This document shows, in pieces, positions 63,303 to 64,000 of a stretch of 64,000 nucleotides of DNA. Every line of letters begins with the position of its first letter. The stretch's first letter is position 1. This DNA is from Nostoc sp. B(2019) (GTDB taxonomy: Bacteria; Cyanobacteriota; Cyanobacteriia; Cyanobacteriales; Nostocaceae). Both the position numbers and the translations under genes were made by a program. The notes beneath the pieces were generated by a model that saw nothing but the letters and a program-made list of their open reading frames with translations, was not told the origin of the DNA and did not search any database. The stretch is from NCBI RefSeq assembly GCF_010091925.1, contig NZ_WVID01000017.1, positions 124,001-188,000 of the forward strand, given 5' to 3'.

Positions 63303-64000
63303 ATGAGTAAAATTCGTATCGCTCTGATTGAAGATCATGACCTAACTCGTGTGGGTATTCGGACAGCACTACTGCAAAAGGACGAGATTGAAGTTGTAGG
63401 GGAAGCCGCCAATGCTACCGAAGGGTTAAAAATGCTAAAAAAGCTACAACCGGATATTGCGATTGTAGATATTGGTTTACCAGATAAGGATGGCATTGAA
63501 CTGACACGGGAGGTGAAATCTACTACTAATGGTGAAGAGTTAGCAACGAAGATATTAATCTTAACATTGCGGGATAACAAAGAAGCGGTGTTAGCAGCTT
63601 TTGCAGCGGGAGCAGACTCCTATTGCATGAAAGATATTAAGTTCGATAATTTGCTGGATGCGGTGCGAGTAACTTACAATGGCAACGCTTGGATCGATCC
63701 AGCGATCGCTCGAATTGTGTTACAACAAGCCCAACAAAATCCACAAAAGTCAGAATCAGCTTCCTTGGATAGTAAGACAATTGCTTCTAACCCTGATTAT
63801 GTGGATAATTTAGAAGGAATTGAGCCATACACCCTGACAGAAAGAGAGTTGGAAGTGTTACAGTTGATTGTCGAAGGTTGTAGTAATGCAACTATTGCCG
63901 AAAGACTTTACATCACTGTTGGAACTGTTAAAACTCACGTCCGCAATATTTTAAATAAACTATGTGCCGATGACCGTACCCAAGCAGCAGTCCGTGCTTT
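63303..64000 (+). CDS. NarL/LuxR-type response regulator, partial
   Basis: Open to the right edge; 232 complete codons visible, ending before the stop. Receiver domain: KIRIALIEDHDLTRVGIRTA (acidic pair EDHD), phospho-acceptor Asp in DIAIVDIGLPDKDG, signalling Thr in ILTLRD and Lys in YCMKDI. DNA-binding domain: LTERELEVLQLIVEGCSNAT, then IAERLYITVGTVKTHVRNIL (LuxR/GerE helix-turn-helix). A cytoplasmic transcription factor. No kinase beside it in the window. The ATG at 63303 has a weak ribosome site. Confidence 0.9.
   Translation, partial: MSKIRIALIEDHDLTRVGIRTALLQKDEIEVVGEAANATEGLKMLKKLQPDIAIVDIGLPDKDGIELTREVKSTTNGEELATKILILTLRDNKEAVLAAFAAGADSYCMKDIKFDNLLDAVRVTYNGNAWIDPAIARIVLQQAQQNPQKSESASLDSKTIASNPDYVDNLEGIEPYTLTERELEVLQLIVEGCSNATIAERLYITVGTVKTHVRNILNKLCADDRTQAAVRA

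Overview
The window looks like chromosome of a filamentous, probably heterocyst-forming cyanobacterium (Nostoc/Anabaena type). Grounds: many copies of the HIP1 octamer GCGATCGC on both strands; heptanucleotide short tandem repeats (TTGACTC/TTTTGAC and CATTAGT types) between genes; two high-light-inducible (Hli) chlorophyll-binding proteins behind an HLR1-type element; and many proteins of cyanobacterial families (DUF928 next to a CHAT protein, DUF4330, a plastid-like membrane protein, TPR-CHAT). No photosystem or nif gene is present, so genus is inferred. Everything here is read by eye; no database search was run.

Layout. 1-1.3 kb: end of a nitrate/bicarbonate-type ABC transporter operon. 1.3-3.7 kb: a ydaO/yuaA-type (c-di-AMP) riboswitch candidate, a universal stress protein and an ArsB/NhaD-type ion permease. 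4.0-8.5 kb: a four-gene block with a coiled-coil protein, a membrane-anchored OmpA-domain protein, a Rab/Ras-like small GTPase and a histidine kinase; this is the strongest candidate for a poorly described system. 8.6-9.3 kb: two tandem hli genes with an HLR1 site. 9.6-12.7 kb: a 1040-residue membrane protein made of about eight 75-100 residue repeats. 13.6-17 kb: DUF928 gene facing a TPR-CHAT (caspase-like) gene. 17.5 kb: ribonuclease Z.

19-45 kb is an exopolysaccharide region: two Wzc-type chain-length/tyrosine-kinase proteins (one lacking the tyrosine tail), a SpoIID-like protein, a nucleotidyltransferase-like protein, two GT2-type and six GT4-type glycosyltransferases plus a third GT2, an O-antigen ligase/polymerase, a Wzx flippase and a WecG/TagA/CpsF transferase. 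Nearly all of 29-45 kb reads on the minus strand. The two GT4 genes at 38.9-41.7 kb are tandem copies, and a remnant of the flippase 3' end lies between them, which shows how the duplication happened.

46-64 kb is mixed housekeeping: tRNA-Leu, a flavin 2-hydroxyacid oxidase, a beta-helix repeat protein with an RTX-like tail, two related small-gene loci (one broken), an MscS channel, S-adenosylhomocysteine hydrolase, a PPP phosphatase, an M48 protease, a DUF4330 protein, an alpha/beta hydrolase, FtsE, a second WecG-type protein and, running off the right edge, a NarL/LuxR response regulator. No CRISPR array, insertion sequence or intact prophage was recognised.
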